The notes under the pieces were generated by a model that saw only the letters and a list, made by a program, of their open reading frames with translations, did no database searches and was not told the DNA's origin. A stretch of DNA of 64,000 bases from NCBI GenBank assembly GCA_934045905.1, contig OW203768.1:19606770-19670769 (forward strand), in the 5' to 3' direction. Position 1 is the stretch's first letter; each line of letters starts with the position of its first letter. Shown here piece after piece: positions 40,593-52,307 of the stretch. Position numbers and translations under genes: made by a program. The DNA comes from Leuctra nigra (Eukaryota; Arthropoda; Insecta; Plecoptera; Leuctridae).

Positions 40593-42058
40593 TTGAGCGA
40601 GCGTAGCGAGCGTCACCACGGTACTCTTATGGCACTTTCTCTGTGTTTTTTTTTTTTTTTTTTTTTTTTTTTGTTTGTTTTTTTGTTGTTTTTTTTGCCT
40701 GCACTGCCCAGGTCAAACCGCACAACCAATCGATCTGAAATTTTGTACACATACTAACGTAATCTATGCGATCCCTGGGATCTTTTCTAAACGAGATCCT
40801 GTGATTGGTTCAAATTTTATAAAAATTATCTTTCGATTGGTTGGTTCGATCAATTTGAAATTTAGCAAAGTCATTGCAACCAACATTGTACCCAATCAAA
40901 AAAAATTTCAGCCAAATCCTCCAATTGGTTCAAATTTGAAACCATTTTTCCTGTGATTTTTGAAATTTAAACTGGAACCGATTGACCGACCAAATAAAAA
41001 CTTCGCATGGTCATTGGTACCAACATTTATGGTATTTTTGCCAATTTTCACTCTAATCTGTCGTTATTTTCAAAAGTTTTTGTCATTTTAGGGACATTTT
41101 GCGTGTTGGCTGTCAAATTCACGGCGACTTCGAATCTTCAGTTCAAGGCAAGGTAGTTAGAGCAGAAAGTTTTAAACGATATGAAACTAATAATGACCGT
41201 TCAACAGATGGGGCGATGCCAAGCTAGGACGACGGGATCGGCCACTTCGGCGCTAGCGTCGAGGCTGTGCTTTTCAAATCAACGCATTTCTTACTCCACA
41301 GTCCGTATTTTCATGTTATATTATAATAATTAATGTTGATATTTGGTTATTTAACGAAATAGTGGATAATTATTAGAAATGGTAGTGTAATAATGATATT
41401 TTGATCATATATGGACAGCTCACAGAATTATTTTTGTTTCCAGTGCTCTCTTGAACTGACTCACTGCTTAATGGAATTTTGTAACTTCCAATTAAAACAA
41501 TTGAGAGGGTGTCGCTTCAGATTGAAATAGAATTTGCTTTATATATTGCACTATCTTCTTATTTTTACACATTTAATTATACTAGAGTAAAAAATCTATG
41601 TATCTAAACAGTGAGTACATCTTCTTACGCATGTCAAAATAAAGTTTCGCGAGTTTTAATTTTGAGTGGCACGAACAGCTTACTTCACACTTGTCACAAA
41701 ACCGATGGCAGCACCCTAGCGGGAGATAGTTTGGCTAGTGCCCTATTGATCTGATATTGTGTACACACACTACATATCATATTATATGAGTGGTCCCAGG
41801 TATATTTTTTGAACGAGATCCTGTGATTTTCGAAAATTAACAAGGAACCGTTCAATCATAAAGGTTTAATCGATCAACTTAAAACTTAGCAAGGATTGGC
41901 ACCAATATTTTTGGAGATTTTGGTGATTTTTATACAAGTCTGTGACGAAACTAAAGAATTGTTGGCTTTTAATGACATTCGATAGACATAATTTCGGTTT
42001 GAGGTGTTGCGTGTATCCGTGCTCGCTCATCAACGCGTTTCACAGAGCGTTTTCCTAG
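40593..42058 (+). mobile_element. Helitron2-like element, copy B, interrupted
   Basis: TTGAGCGAGCGTAGCGAGCG start and the AACGCGTT hairpin followed by TTTTCCTAG at the end. A 535-bp insertion at 41210-41744 splits it; the uninterrupted form is seen in the copy at 45769-47304. Confidence 0.75.
41210..41744. mobile_element. 535-bp insertion inside Helitron2-like copy B
   Basis: Ends GGGGCGATGCCAAGC and (inverted) AGGGCACTAGCCAAA form imperfect terminal repeats. AT flanks both sides (41208-41209, 41745-41746); the empty site elsewhere reads CAACAGATTGATCTG. No coding potential. An end-like GGGGCAATGCCAA also occurs alone at about 40092. Confidence 0.65.
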
Positions 42059-42715
42059 TAAAATCCACTCGCACGACAGTGTAATTGCCCCCCCCCCAAT
42101 TGTCCTCACATTTAGTGATGAATTAGTGCTAATAATTAGAGACTAATAATGAACGCCGTAGATTATGTACGAGTAATTAGTTTTGTTCTGATTTAGGTAG
42201 TTTGTAAGATATACCTAGAGAGCACAATATGTGGGAGGTTTGGACCGTGAAATCGTCCCCCCCCCCACCTACATGACAACTAGGTACTTCTTAGGATTAT
42301 TGCTCGAAATAAAAAATCATCTACACTAATTTAGTACGGCACTAAGTAAAATATCTGTGAATTTTGGCAGTGATTAATTTGTAAAACGCTCGGCGATTGT
42401 CAGGGGAATCATATTTGCCTAACAGTGGAGGGTTTGGATCCGGGGCGTACAGCCCCGACACAATTGTGTATTTCAGGAACGAATCTGGATGCCATTGTAC
42501 GCGATTTGTAGTTTGTACACAATTTTTAGCCAATTTTCACTTGAGGGTGCGCTTCAGTCCTCTTCCATCCCCCGAATAAACCCCTGGATGTTGTCATTCT
42601 GTATGAGATGTCTATATGAGTCATACAATATGTGATGCCGGCCACGTCTAGCCTCATGTGCACGTGACGTATCATGTATGACGGAGACATAGTAACTCGA
42701 GCCGATGGTAATGTG
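42059..42715. other. Non-coding, transposon fragments
   Basis: Two C-tracts (about 42090 and 42258) and, at 42365-42545, a partial copy of the element at 35045-35790. No gene. Confidence 0.5.
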
Positions 42716-43489
42716 CATAGGCGTGCGCACGGGGGGGGCCGGGGGGGCCTTGGCCCCCCCTAATGGGTCAGACTCAACTAAAAAATTATAAAATGCGGCC
42801 ATAATAGTGTCAAAATTTTGTTTTAAAAGGGTTTCAAACAAAAAAATCTCCCTGCGGGGCACACTGGAGTTTCTCACATTACTGGAATCAAGTACTAGGT
42901 TGATCAAAAACACAATATAATTTTGAAGAAAATACCACGTAGACCATGCCTAAACGACCTTCCAAAAATACGATTTTTTCAAGAATTTCTAGGTTTTTCC
43001 CCTAAAAATAATTTATTTTTAGTATGCCTCAAAATTGCTCTAATATGTACCTTCAGAGAATATTTTCTCGGGGGCTCCGCCCCCGAACCCCCTTTCAGCG
43101 CAATTTATATTTATATGTCGTGAAAAAATAAAGTTTTGTGGTGTTTAACATATATAGTTGCATTAGGTATGTGAACAAAGTGCACTTCAAAACGTCTCAA
43201 ATTCATTTTGAAGGGCCAAAAAACTACAAAACACTTTGCCGGGCTAGGTTTTGGGGCACCCTATTGTAGTGAAAACGTAGGTAAAATTAAAAAAAATAGT
43301 AACAAAATACTCCTCAGAACGTCCCAAAATTGATTTCAAAGTTCAAAAATAAAAAAAACGCCCTGCGGGCGAGGTGGGGGGCGCACCCACCACACCCCCC
43401 TTAACCCGTAGCAATTTTTTAACTTGTCATTAATCCTGTTGGCGCCCGTGTTGGCCCCCCCCTAATGATTTCTCCTGCGCACGCCTATG
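42716..43489. mobile_element. hAT-like non-autonomous transposon
   Basis: 774 bp, terminal repeats CATAGGCGTGCGCA / TGCGCACGCCTATG, flanked by an exact 8-bp duplication GTAATGTG (42708-42715 and 43490-43497), the hAT signature. Subterminal G and C tracts; no transposase frame. Confidence 0.88.
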
Positions 43490-43497
43490 GTAATGTG

Positions 43498-45084
43498 GTT
43501 AACGAGCTCAAGTAGCGCCGTGATGTGATGGGAGAGATGTGATCACTTGTGCCGAGACATGCGTTCTGTGAGACACGATGATAGTAAGAGACAATGACAT
43601 TCACTGCTGATATGTGAAATAGTACCTATGGTCGATGACAGGTAAAGATGAACCCCCTCTAGCATGGGCCGCCCTATACCTGGCAATGCTAAAGTGGGGT
43701 GGGTACTGGGTTCATCTTTGCCTGTCCCCGACTCTAGGAAAACACGTGTACATGAGCGAGCCTTCGTATTGCATGTGAATTTCTGCTCTAGACCCTGGAA
43801 AGAGCCGAAACGAAATGCGTCAAAGGCGCAGTGATAAAATGTCTAAAATTTTCTTCAAGAAGTTTGTGATATTTTTAAACACGTAAAATGTCCGTAAAAT
43901 GTCAATAACTTGTGAAGAGAACGACAGATTGGTCTGAAAATGTACAATAACAATAAAATGTTGTTACAATAACAATAAAAACAATAAAAACAATAAAATG
44001 TTGTAAGGCACTCTCAAAATGCCTTACTCAAATAAGAAAGACTGAGGAGCTGACCAAACACTTTTACTCAAGCATTCAAAAAGAATTTTCACATTGTTGC
44101 GAAATATCTGAATTTTGAGCTATGGCCACTCTCGAAACGCTCCAACTGCCAGGCGAGGATCACCTCCAAAACTCAAATTTCATAGGAAACTTCACCTTCT
44201 CCAACTCCACAGTAATGGAGCCATAAAAATACCCCAATGAATGGAGCCCACTTATGTAGATTCAATTGATTTTCTCACTTAACAACCCTGTCGCAAAAAA
44301 GCGGTCGTTCTGCGTGCGTGCCAGAACTCCCTGATCAACTGATACCATGAACACGTGATCTGAATTGTCTAGAGCCATTCGAGTGTGTAGACAGTCGGCC
44401 ATTTGCATCCACATTTTACTCCGTGTCACATTATTGAGTTGATAGCAGCACAGTCGCTTTAGGATGTCCACGGTGTCATATCACTATCAGCTAGCTATCA
44501 GCCATGCTCAAATTTGAGTTCGCAAAATTACGATGAACTGGAGGGGTCGGAAGCATGAATCGGACAAATCGAAGAAACTAATTATGAGATATTCAAGATG
44601 GCTTCCTTTGAAACACACAATATGTGAAGAAACATGTGAATGCACATTATGTCGACTGCGATGAGAGTTTCCATAATTTGTTGAAATCCGTTCGTTACAA
44701 CAATTATATAATCATACGAGAACCGTTTGCCCTGTTCTTGCTGCCATGCCATCCCCTCAATCTTGTTTATTTTGCTGCGGGACAGGTAATTCGTCAATAG
44801 TTTAATCGTTTTTAAAAAAAAATACTTTGTGAAATAAGTTATTAAAGAGAAATACAGAAATGGTATCACATAAAATAAGGTAATTAAATCAAGAAAGATA
44901 ATGATTACTTACATAATAAATATCTGTCCCCCCCAGTAAGATTTTATAGTCAGCTGTGCGGTACCATATTGCGAGACTCGATGTTTGTAATTGTAAAAGT
45001 ATAATTTAGCGACGGGAAACAAAATAATGGAAGAAGTCACATGACGGTGGAATTGAATTAAAGTCAGTGACTGCGAATTGTTTT
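43498..45084. other. Intergenic, one hairpin repeat
   Basis: Contains the hairpin copy at 43630-43735 and an ACAATAAA-type simple repeat near 43945-44010. No gene supported. Confidence 0.5.
43630..43735. repeat. Hairpin repeat, family copy 2
   Basis: GTCGATGACAGGTAAAGATG ... CATCTTTGCCTGTCCCCGAC around GCCCTATACCTGGCAATGC; matches 12960-13052. Confidence 0.75.
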
Positions 45085-47210
45085 TTGAGCGAGCGAAGCG
45101 AGCGTCTCCTTTTGGCTCTTTTAGCACGGACTTCTGTTTTTTTTTTTTTTTTGTCTGTTAATAGACGATACACAGGTCGCACCGTTTCACCTATCGATCT
45201 GAAATTTTGCACACATGTAAAACCAACCTTCTCTGTTTGCAGGCCCCAATTTTTTTTTAAATCCATTCATTGGTTAAAATTTAAATAAATATCTCCCGAT
45301 AGGCTGAAAAATTAAAACGGTCTTCGATAATTCTGATCAAACTCATATTTTGGCTATACAGGTCAGAGTTTTTCTTTGATCGAGCTGAAATTTTGCACAC
45401 ATGTAAAGCCAGCCTTCTCTGTTTGAAGACCATAATTTTTTTGAAATCCATTCATTGGTTAAAATTTAAATAAATATCTCCTGATAGGCTGAAAAATGAA
45501 AACGGTCTTTGATAATTCAGATCAAACTCATATTTTGCATGATTATTAAGACCAACATTGTCTCTTATTTTACAAAATTTCATCCCAATCAGTTAAGAAC
45601 GTATGAACTTATTAACATTTTTCATATCTGTCAGTAATGAAGTATCAAAATAATGTTTTCCAGTGCCAGTTGAATTGCATCTGATTTGCTATATTTACCA
45701 GGATGCTTAGATGTTATTTTCAAGTTTCAATGAAAAGCATAATATGTTGTGTTGATTGAGTGATTATACTAGGAAAACGCTCGGTGTAACGCGTTGATGA
45801 GCGAGCACCGACACGCACGACATCGTCAATCAAGCACGATCCATTCAATCAAAGATAACTAACTATACATTATTTATTACCAATTTTCCCTGCAACTTTT
45901 CATAAACACTCTGGATCAATTAAATAACATATTATTGTACTGATATTTTTCCATCAATCTCTTTGGACAGATATTCAAACACTTAAAACAGCAATAAGTC
46001 TGTAAATTCTTGACCGATGGAGCTGGAAATGTGTAAAATATGATGTTATCTAGTCAAAACGTCGTTTTCATAACTGTGAAACACAATCCATATCGTAAAA
46101 TAAATTATTTTAGATAAGGTATACCTATACCTATGTATATGAAATACATACATTACATTTTGACTACATTATGTATTGCAATATGATCAACTAAGAAAAG
46201 AATCTGTCTTACTTGATATTGAGAATAGCCATCTATAAACTTTGCTTTGCTACATAGAGCAACCCAGAATGCAGTGGAATTTCTGTTTTGAAATGTCATT
46301 TCTGACAGTTATTAAAACTGTCAATAAGTGCATCTATGTTCTTGACTGGTAGGGCTGAAAATTTGTAAAATAAGAGACAATGTTGGTCTGAACGACCATG
46401 CAAAATATGAGTTTGATTGATCAGATTAATCGAAGACCATTTGATAGGTCAAATGGTGGTGTGGCTATAGGCCGTTTTAAATTAAGTATACAAATGAAAA
46501 ATATTGGTGCCAATCCTTGCTAAGTTTTAAGTTGCCAATCCTTGCTAAGTTTTAAGTTGATCGATACAACCTTTATGATTGAACGGTTCCTTGTTAATTT
46601 TCAAAAATCACAGGATCTCGTTCAAAAAATATACCTGGGACCACCCATATGATATGATATGTAGTGTGTGTACACAATATCAGATCAATCTGTTGAACGG
46701 TCATTATTAGTTTCATATCGTTTAAAACTTTCTGCTCTAACTACCTTGCCTTGTAGATTCGAAGTCGCCGTGAATTTGACAGCCAACACGCAAAAAGTCC
46801 CTAAAATGACAAAAACTTTTGAAAATAACGACAGATTAGAGTGAAAATTGGCAAAAATACCTTAAATGTTGGTACCAATGACCATGCGAAGTTTTTAGTT
46901 AGTCGGTCAATCGGTTCCAGTTTAAATTTCAAAAATCACAGGAAAAATGGTTTCAAATTTGAACCAATTGGAGGATTTGGCTGATTTTTTTTTTGATTGG
47001 GTACAATGTTGGTTGCAATGACTTAACTAAATTTCAAATTGATCGAACCAACCAATCGAAAGATAATTTTTATAAAATTTGAACCAATCACAGGATATCG
47101 TTCAGAAAAGATCCCAGGGATCGCATAGAATACGTTAGTATGTGTACAAAATTTCAGATCGATTGGTTGTGCGGTTTGACCTGGGCAGTGCAGGCAAAAA
47201 AAAAAAAAAA

Positions 47211-47250
<40 letters not shown>

Positions 47251-47415
47251 ACACAGAGAAAGTGCCATAAGAGTACCGTGGTGACGCTCGCTACGCTCGC
47301 TCAACAATTCAATATGGATGTATATGTTTTCTGTGCTTGTGTACGCATTTCCGGTTCGAGAATTTGCACGTCCCCGTGCTCGCTCATGAACGCGTTACAC
47401 TGAGCGTTTTCCTAG
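45085..47415. mobile_element. Cluster of Helitron2-like fragments, head to head
   Basis: 45085-45740 is a plus-strand copy cut off before its 3' end. 45769-47304 is a minus-strand copy whose 3' hairpin and CTAGG start at 45769 and whose 5' GCTCGCTCAA ends at 47304, with an A-tract of about 60 bases near 47190-47250. 47305-47415 is the 3' end of another plus-strand copy ending TTTTCCTAG. About 450 bp near 45830-46280 do not resemble the family and may be inserted. Confidence 0.65.
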
Positions 47416-48953
47416 TAGTTCTCGTGCGTGGTTGTTGCTTTATTTGCAATATTGTAACAGATTTACTTCACATCATTACTGTAAAACTAAACAATAATTT
47501 ATCACGAGAAATGAACATTAAGGCTTCAATCATTACCATACCAAGTACTGAACTTTGCATCTCAGCATATTAATAATATTATCACTATAGAGATGTATTG
47601 AGTACTCATCAGATTCAGGTAGGGTTAGTTACGTATATGTTCTGTTCGCCATACCTTCTAGATTAGGACGATTTGCTCCAAAATTGCCAAGAAGTACACC
47701 ACGTTTTACTTTATTTTGGGTGGAAAAAGTAGAGGCATGGTTAGGGACTAAGTTATTTCTATTTTCTTCGGTTTCAATTTTAGTAGGTAAGTAAATTACG
47801 TCATATTTTAGTACGTTCCAAAATTAGTACTTCATTCAAATTTGCGCCGCTTTTTAACATTTCCACAGCCTCCTCAAAATCTGTCTACCCTTCCAAAACG
47901 TTCCAAAAAGCGACAACTCAAATTTGAATTTGATTTCCGAACGTTCCATATCATTTTGTCACCTTCACCTATGAATACGATCCTCTGCAATGGCTGTCTG
48001 TTTTATCCGCTCTCCACACGCGTGCTCTGAATAATATCATGAATGCTCCACACCGAGATAATTCCACTCATATTAGCACCGAGACAGACGGAATTAAACC
48101 ATCATAACATGATTTAATACACCACTCTCAATTGAATTGCTACATGATGAGAGGTTTTGAAGCTCCACTTCTTTTGTCTTATTTCATATCAAACAATGAC
48201 CGATGATGTATGATGTGATTTAATTTCGGTGTTTGAGTATCTTTTTTTTAATAGAACTGGTATTTAATTATGTACCGCACTCGTGTGGGTAATTTGTGTA
48301 ATTTTGGTGAGGTATTGACATAACTAGCCTGTTATTTCGGCGTTATTTATTCTTCGGAATCACGTACGTCGATTCATTATAATTTTAAATTGTATTTTAT
48401 GGCATGCAGCGAACTTCCTGATTAGAATTGACTTATTGAGGCAAGATAATATATTAGAAGAATGCACGATAATAACTGAACATCTTTTCATGTTATACCT
48501 GGGACTTATTTTATTCAGTTTTCTGAGCAGTGAGGTAAATTAATGTATGGGTACGATCCTGTAATGTTCTGATAGATTCTTTACCCTTATGTACACTTTG
48601 AGGGTGATTTTCTAGGTTATCAAGATTACAGCATTGCTTTGACATTATGGCGAATCAGAATGATGCTTACAGAACATATTGCGTTGAATACCGCAATATG
48701 TATACCATTATACCGCTGGGTATTATTGTAGAAAGTTGGAATGATGACATTTTCTGACGTCTCGGGTGGGAATGTCGAAGCCTTCAAGAAATGGAGCCCA
48801 TTGAAGAATGTAATCAATCGAACGTTATTTTAATCTAAGAATGAAATACGATTCTAGATTGGTACTTTTGAACTTTTGACATACAGTCGATATTTGTTGA
48901 ATGAAGAAATGGTTATTAAAGGTATGAGTTGATAATGGTTGGTTGGTTCTTAT
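47416..48953. other. Intergenic, nothing recognised
   Basis: AT-rich. Small frames have no support as genes. Confidence 0.5.
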
Positions 48954-49323
48954 CAAGGGCGTATCCAGGATTAAATTTCGGGGGGGGGGGCGGACATTAC
49001 TAATATTTTGAAAAATCACAGTGTAAAACCAGGGGTTTGGGGCGTAGCCCCCGAGAAAAATTTGAATCAAGGTAATTCATTTAGGTGCAATTTTGAATCG
49101 CACTGTATAGCTATTTGAGAAAATTATAAATTACAAAATATTTTTTGGAATTTTACCTCAATTTTAACCATTTTGGAACGTTTTTGTCATGACCTGTCTG
49201 TTTGTTAGTGTTTTTTCCCCATATTATTTTAAATGTGCTTATTTTATAAATGAAACCCTGATTTCGGGGGGGGGGTCCCCTCGCCCCCCCCCCCCCCCCC
49301 CCCCCCCCCCGAATACGCCCTTG
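48954..49323. mobile_element. hAT-like MITE
   Basis: Ends CAAGGGCGTAT / ATACGCCCTTG. Flanks GTTCTTAT (48946-48953) and GTTTTTAT (49324-49331) are an 8-bp duplication with one change. Contains GGGGCGTAGCCCCCGAG and a C-tract of over 25. Confidence 0.75.
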
Positions 49324-49579
49324 GTTTTTATCAAACTCTCCAACCCCACGAGCGCGTCATCGTATTTACATTGTGTTGTTCTGGATTTAATCAAATTTTA
49401 AAAAGCGACTTAGTATTCTGCTATGAGTCCTTTCCGGCAGAAAGGAAAAAGGCCATCGACATCATGGTTGAAAGTGAATGAAGAGGCCAAAATGCTAGAC
49501 AAAAATACAAATGCAAGACGTCGACTGGTAGGCAAGGAGGCGGGAAACGACCACAGTCGTAACAAAGTCGATATTATGA

Positions 49580-51017
49580 CTAGGAAAACGCTCTGAGTAA
49601 CGCGTTGATGAGCGAGCACGGATACGCGCAACACCTCGAACCGAAATTCTGTTCATCGAAAATGTCCTTAGCCAATAATAAGGACAAGCCAATAATTCTT
49701 GAATTTCGCCACATACTTGTATGAAAATCTCCAACAATTCTCAAAATATTGGTCCCAATAACCACGCAAAGTTTTAAGTTGATCGATTGAACCTTTATGA
49801 TTGAATGATTCCTTGTTAAGGTGCTGCAAGCGCAAGCGATTTTGCTGCGTTTTGTAGACACTTTTTGCGATACGATTGGAGACGAAATGGGTGGACCAAA
49901 TTATTTGAAATTTTAATCGTAATTAGATAAAAGACAAACTTAGGGTCATCCCTTGGTATATTTTTAATTTTTTGTTTCGTTAATTAGTAATAATTAGTGG
50001 ATTTTGGGTGAAAAATTAGCTATTTTCTTGTCTTCCTAAGTGCCGTATAAAATTAAAATTAAAAAACGTGCCAAGTGATAACCCTAAGTTTGTCTTTCAT
50101 CTAATCATGATTAAAATTTGAGATCAATTGGTTGACGGGTTTGGTCTCAAATCGTATCGGAAATGTCATAGTTTTGCGCGGTTTTGTTGAATAACCGGCG
50201 CCTAATTAACGATACAATAAGCAAAAATGAAAAAGTGCTACTAATACACAATCAGACTGATCGTGTGAACATCCTATCAAAGTTACACTCGCATATGAAA
50301 CAATTTTTGTCTCTCAATTTTTTAAAACGGGCGAGCGCTAGTATCACCTTAATTTTCCAAAAATCACAGGATCTCCTTCAAAAAATATTTAAACGGTCAT
50401 ATCAGTTTCGTAATATGCGTTTGAAAGTTTCTGCTCTAACAACCTTGAAGTGAAGATTCGAAGATGCCGTGAAATGTGAAATTCGAGAACTATGACAGCC
50501 AACACGCAAAATATCCGTAAACTGTCAATAACTTTAGAATTTAAACACAGTTTATTCTGAAAATTGTCAAAAATACAGATAATGTTGGACCCGATGACCA
50601 TGGAAATTTTTAAGTTGATCGGAGAAACGGTTCTGGTTTAAATTTCAAAAAGCACATGAAATATTTTTTTAAATTTTAACCAATGAGAGGATTTGGCTGA
50701 AAATTTGTAAAATAAGAGACAATGTTGGTCTTAATGACCATGCAAAATATGAGTTTGATGAGATTCATCGAAGACCATTTTTATTTTTCAACCTATCAGG
50801 AGATATTTATTTAAATTTTAACCAATTGATAGATTTCAAAAAAAATTGGGGTCAGCAAACAGAGAAGGTTGTCTCTACATGTGTGCAAAATTTCAGATCG
50901 TTCAGTGAAACGGTGCGACTACCATTGCTCCAGATAACAGACAAAGGTAAAAAAAAAAAAAAAAACAGAGGTCCGTGTCAAAAGAGTCAAAAGGAGACGC
51001 TCGCTTCGCTCGCTCAA
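49580..51017 (-). mobile_element. Helitron2-like element, copy E, interrupted
   Basis: On the minus strand it starts TTGAGCGAGCGAAGCGAGCG (51017) and ends with the AACGCGTT-loop hairpin and CCTAG (49580). A 531-bp TIR element is inserted at 49819-50349. Confidence 0.75.
49819..50349. mobile_element. 531-bp TIR element inserted in copy E, TA duplication
   Basis: Ends AGGTGCTGCAAGCGC / inverted AGGTGATACTAGCGC, flanked by TA on both sides (49817-49818, 50350-50351). Other Helitron2-like copies show the empty site CCTTGTTAATTTTC. A relative is at 33760-34896. TA duplication suggests Tc1/mariner-type mobilisation, by inference. Confidence 0.8.
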
Positions 51018-51283
51018 TTAATTTATGAGTCCGCATTGTGCTTTTGAACGGGGTAAATGGGTGGTGCATTAGGGTATAATAAGAGTATATTTGTGTATAA
51101 GCGTGCACAAGGGTTCGCTGTTCTCTTGGTCGGTCTGAGCAAGGCGAGGGCCGGTATCGCTGCGATCTGCCTGTATCGTGATGTTGATGCATGGCGAGAT
51201 AAGATCCCGACAATCTGCCGGACACATCTCTCAGCGCGGTCCACCCAGCATCTCTACATGCCGGGAATAGTCTTGGCGCTTTG

Positions 51284-51551
51284 CACGCGGCATATTGCGC
51301 GGTGCACGCGGCATATTGCGCGGTACCACGGCATATATGCCAATACGCGCAATATGCCGTGGTACCGCGCAATATGCCGCGTGCACACGGCATATTGCGC
51401 TTTGCACGCGGCATATTGCGCGGTGCACGCGGCATATTGCGCGTTGCACACGGCATATTGCGCGGTACCACGGCATATTGCGCGGTGCACGCGGCATATT
51501 GCGCGTTGCACACGGCATATTGCGCGGTGCACGCGGCATATTGCGCGGATA
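51284..51551. repeat. 21-22-bp minisatellite with an internal inversion
   Basis: About twelve units containing GGCATATTGCGCGGTGCACGC, or GGTACCAC in place of the GTGCAC step. Around 51335-51355 the unit orientation flips, so part of the array is an inverted repeat. All six frames are open through the array, giving meaningless Tyr/Cys/Ala/Arg-rich frames. Confidence 0.9.
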
Positions 51552-52307
51552 GGAAAATCACAAGTATTGGCCGAGTGAGGGGAGCGAATTGTTATTAGAC
51601 TTGTGGCGAACGAATTCTTTCTCTGGCTGCGAATATATTTCTGTCAAAGATGGGAGACAAAAATAAAATTGTTTACAATTCCAGATAGGTATAGCATTTC
51701 CAGAGTGAAATAAATGGTTGATTAGAGAACTATAGAGTAAGTTTTCAAATGTCTTCACGATAGCTTTTCACGATGCACCTACGATCATTAAAAAATATCT
51801 AAAAATATCATAAGTGAGGGGCAAAGTTTTCACTTTTCTCTAAATAAGTCAAACAAAAAAACAGAATGCATGTATTTTTCCAGTATTTTCCTTAAATTTT
51901 CAGTCCTCGAGGAATTTCAGGAGGGGTGGGGGGGGGGGAACAATACAACCTTCGGTATTGTTAACGTCCTATTTCGTAACACTGCATTTTACAATATATT
52001 TAATTATGAAAAATGGATAATCTAGAATAATCTGACTTTGTTGGGAGAACCTTGGCAACAAAATATTCATATTGAAATATTCGTCAAGTCCAGTTCATAT
52101 TGAATGGGTTCATTGGTCTAGTCGGACGTTAAGATTTGCTCCTCCACAACTTCAAGTACTGGTGTAAATACGTTTCACTCTTTGATACTATTTGAGTAAA
52201 TTGAGCAATCAATAACATCTTTTGTCCTTGGTCACGACTAGTTGGAAACAAAACCATCTTATAGCTGCCTTTTTTTGAGGAACCACATCGAATCCGACAC
52301 TCTTGCT
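51552..52307. other. Upstream region of the single-exon gene
   Basis: Non-coding. A G-tract lies near 51928-51938. No clear core promoter was identified. Confidence 0.5.

Noticed and set aside
40473..40956. Frame with a long Phe run and similar frames at 47023-47307
   Set aside because: Translation of the T-tract and body of Helitron2-like elements.
51057..51598. Long Cys/Tyr/Ala-rich frames on both strands
   Set aside because: Produced by the 21-bp array, which lacks stops in every frame.
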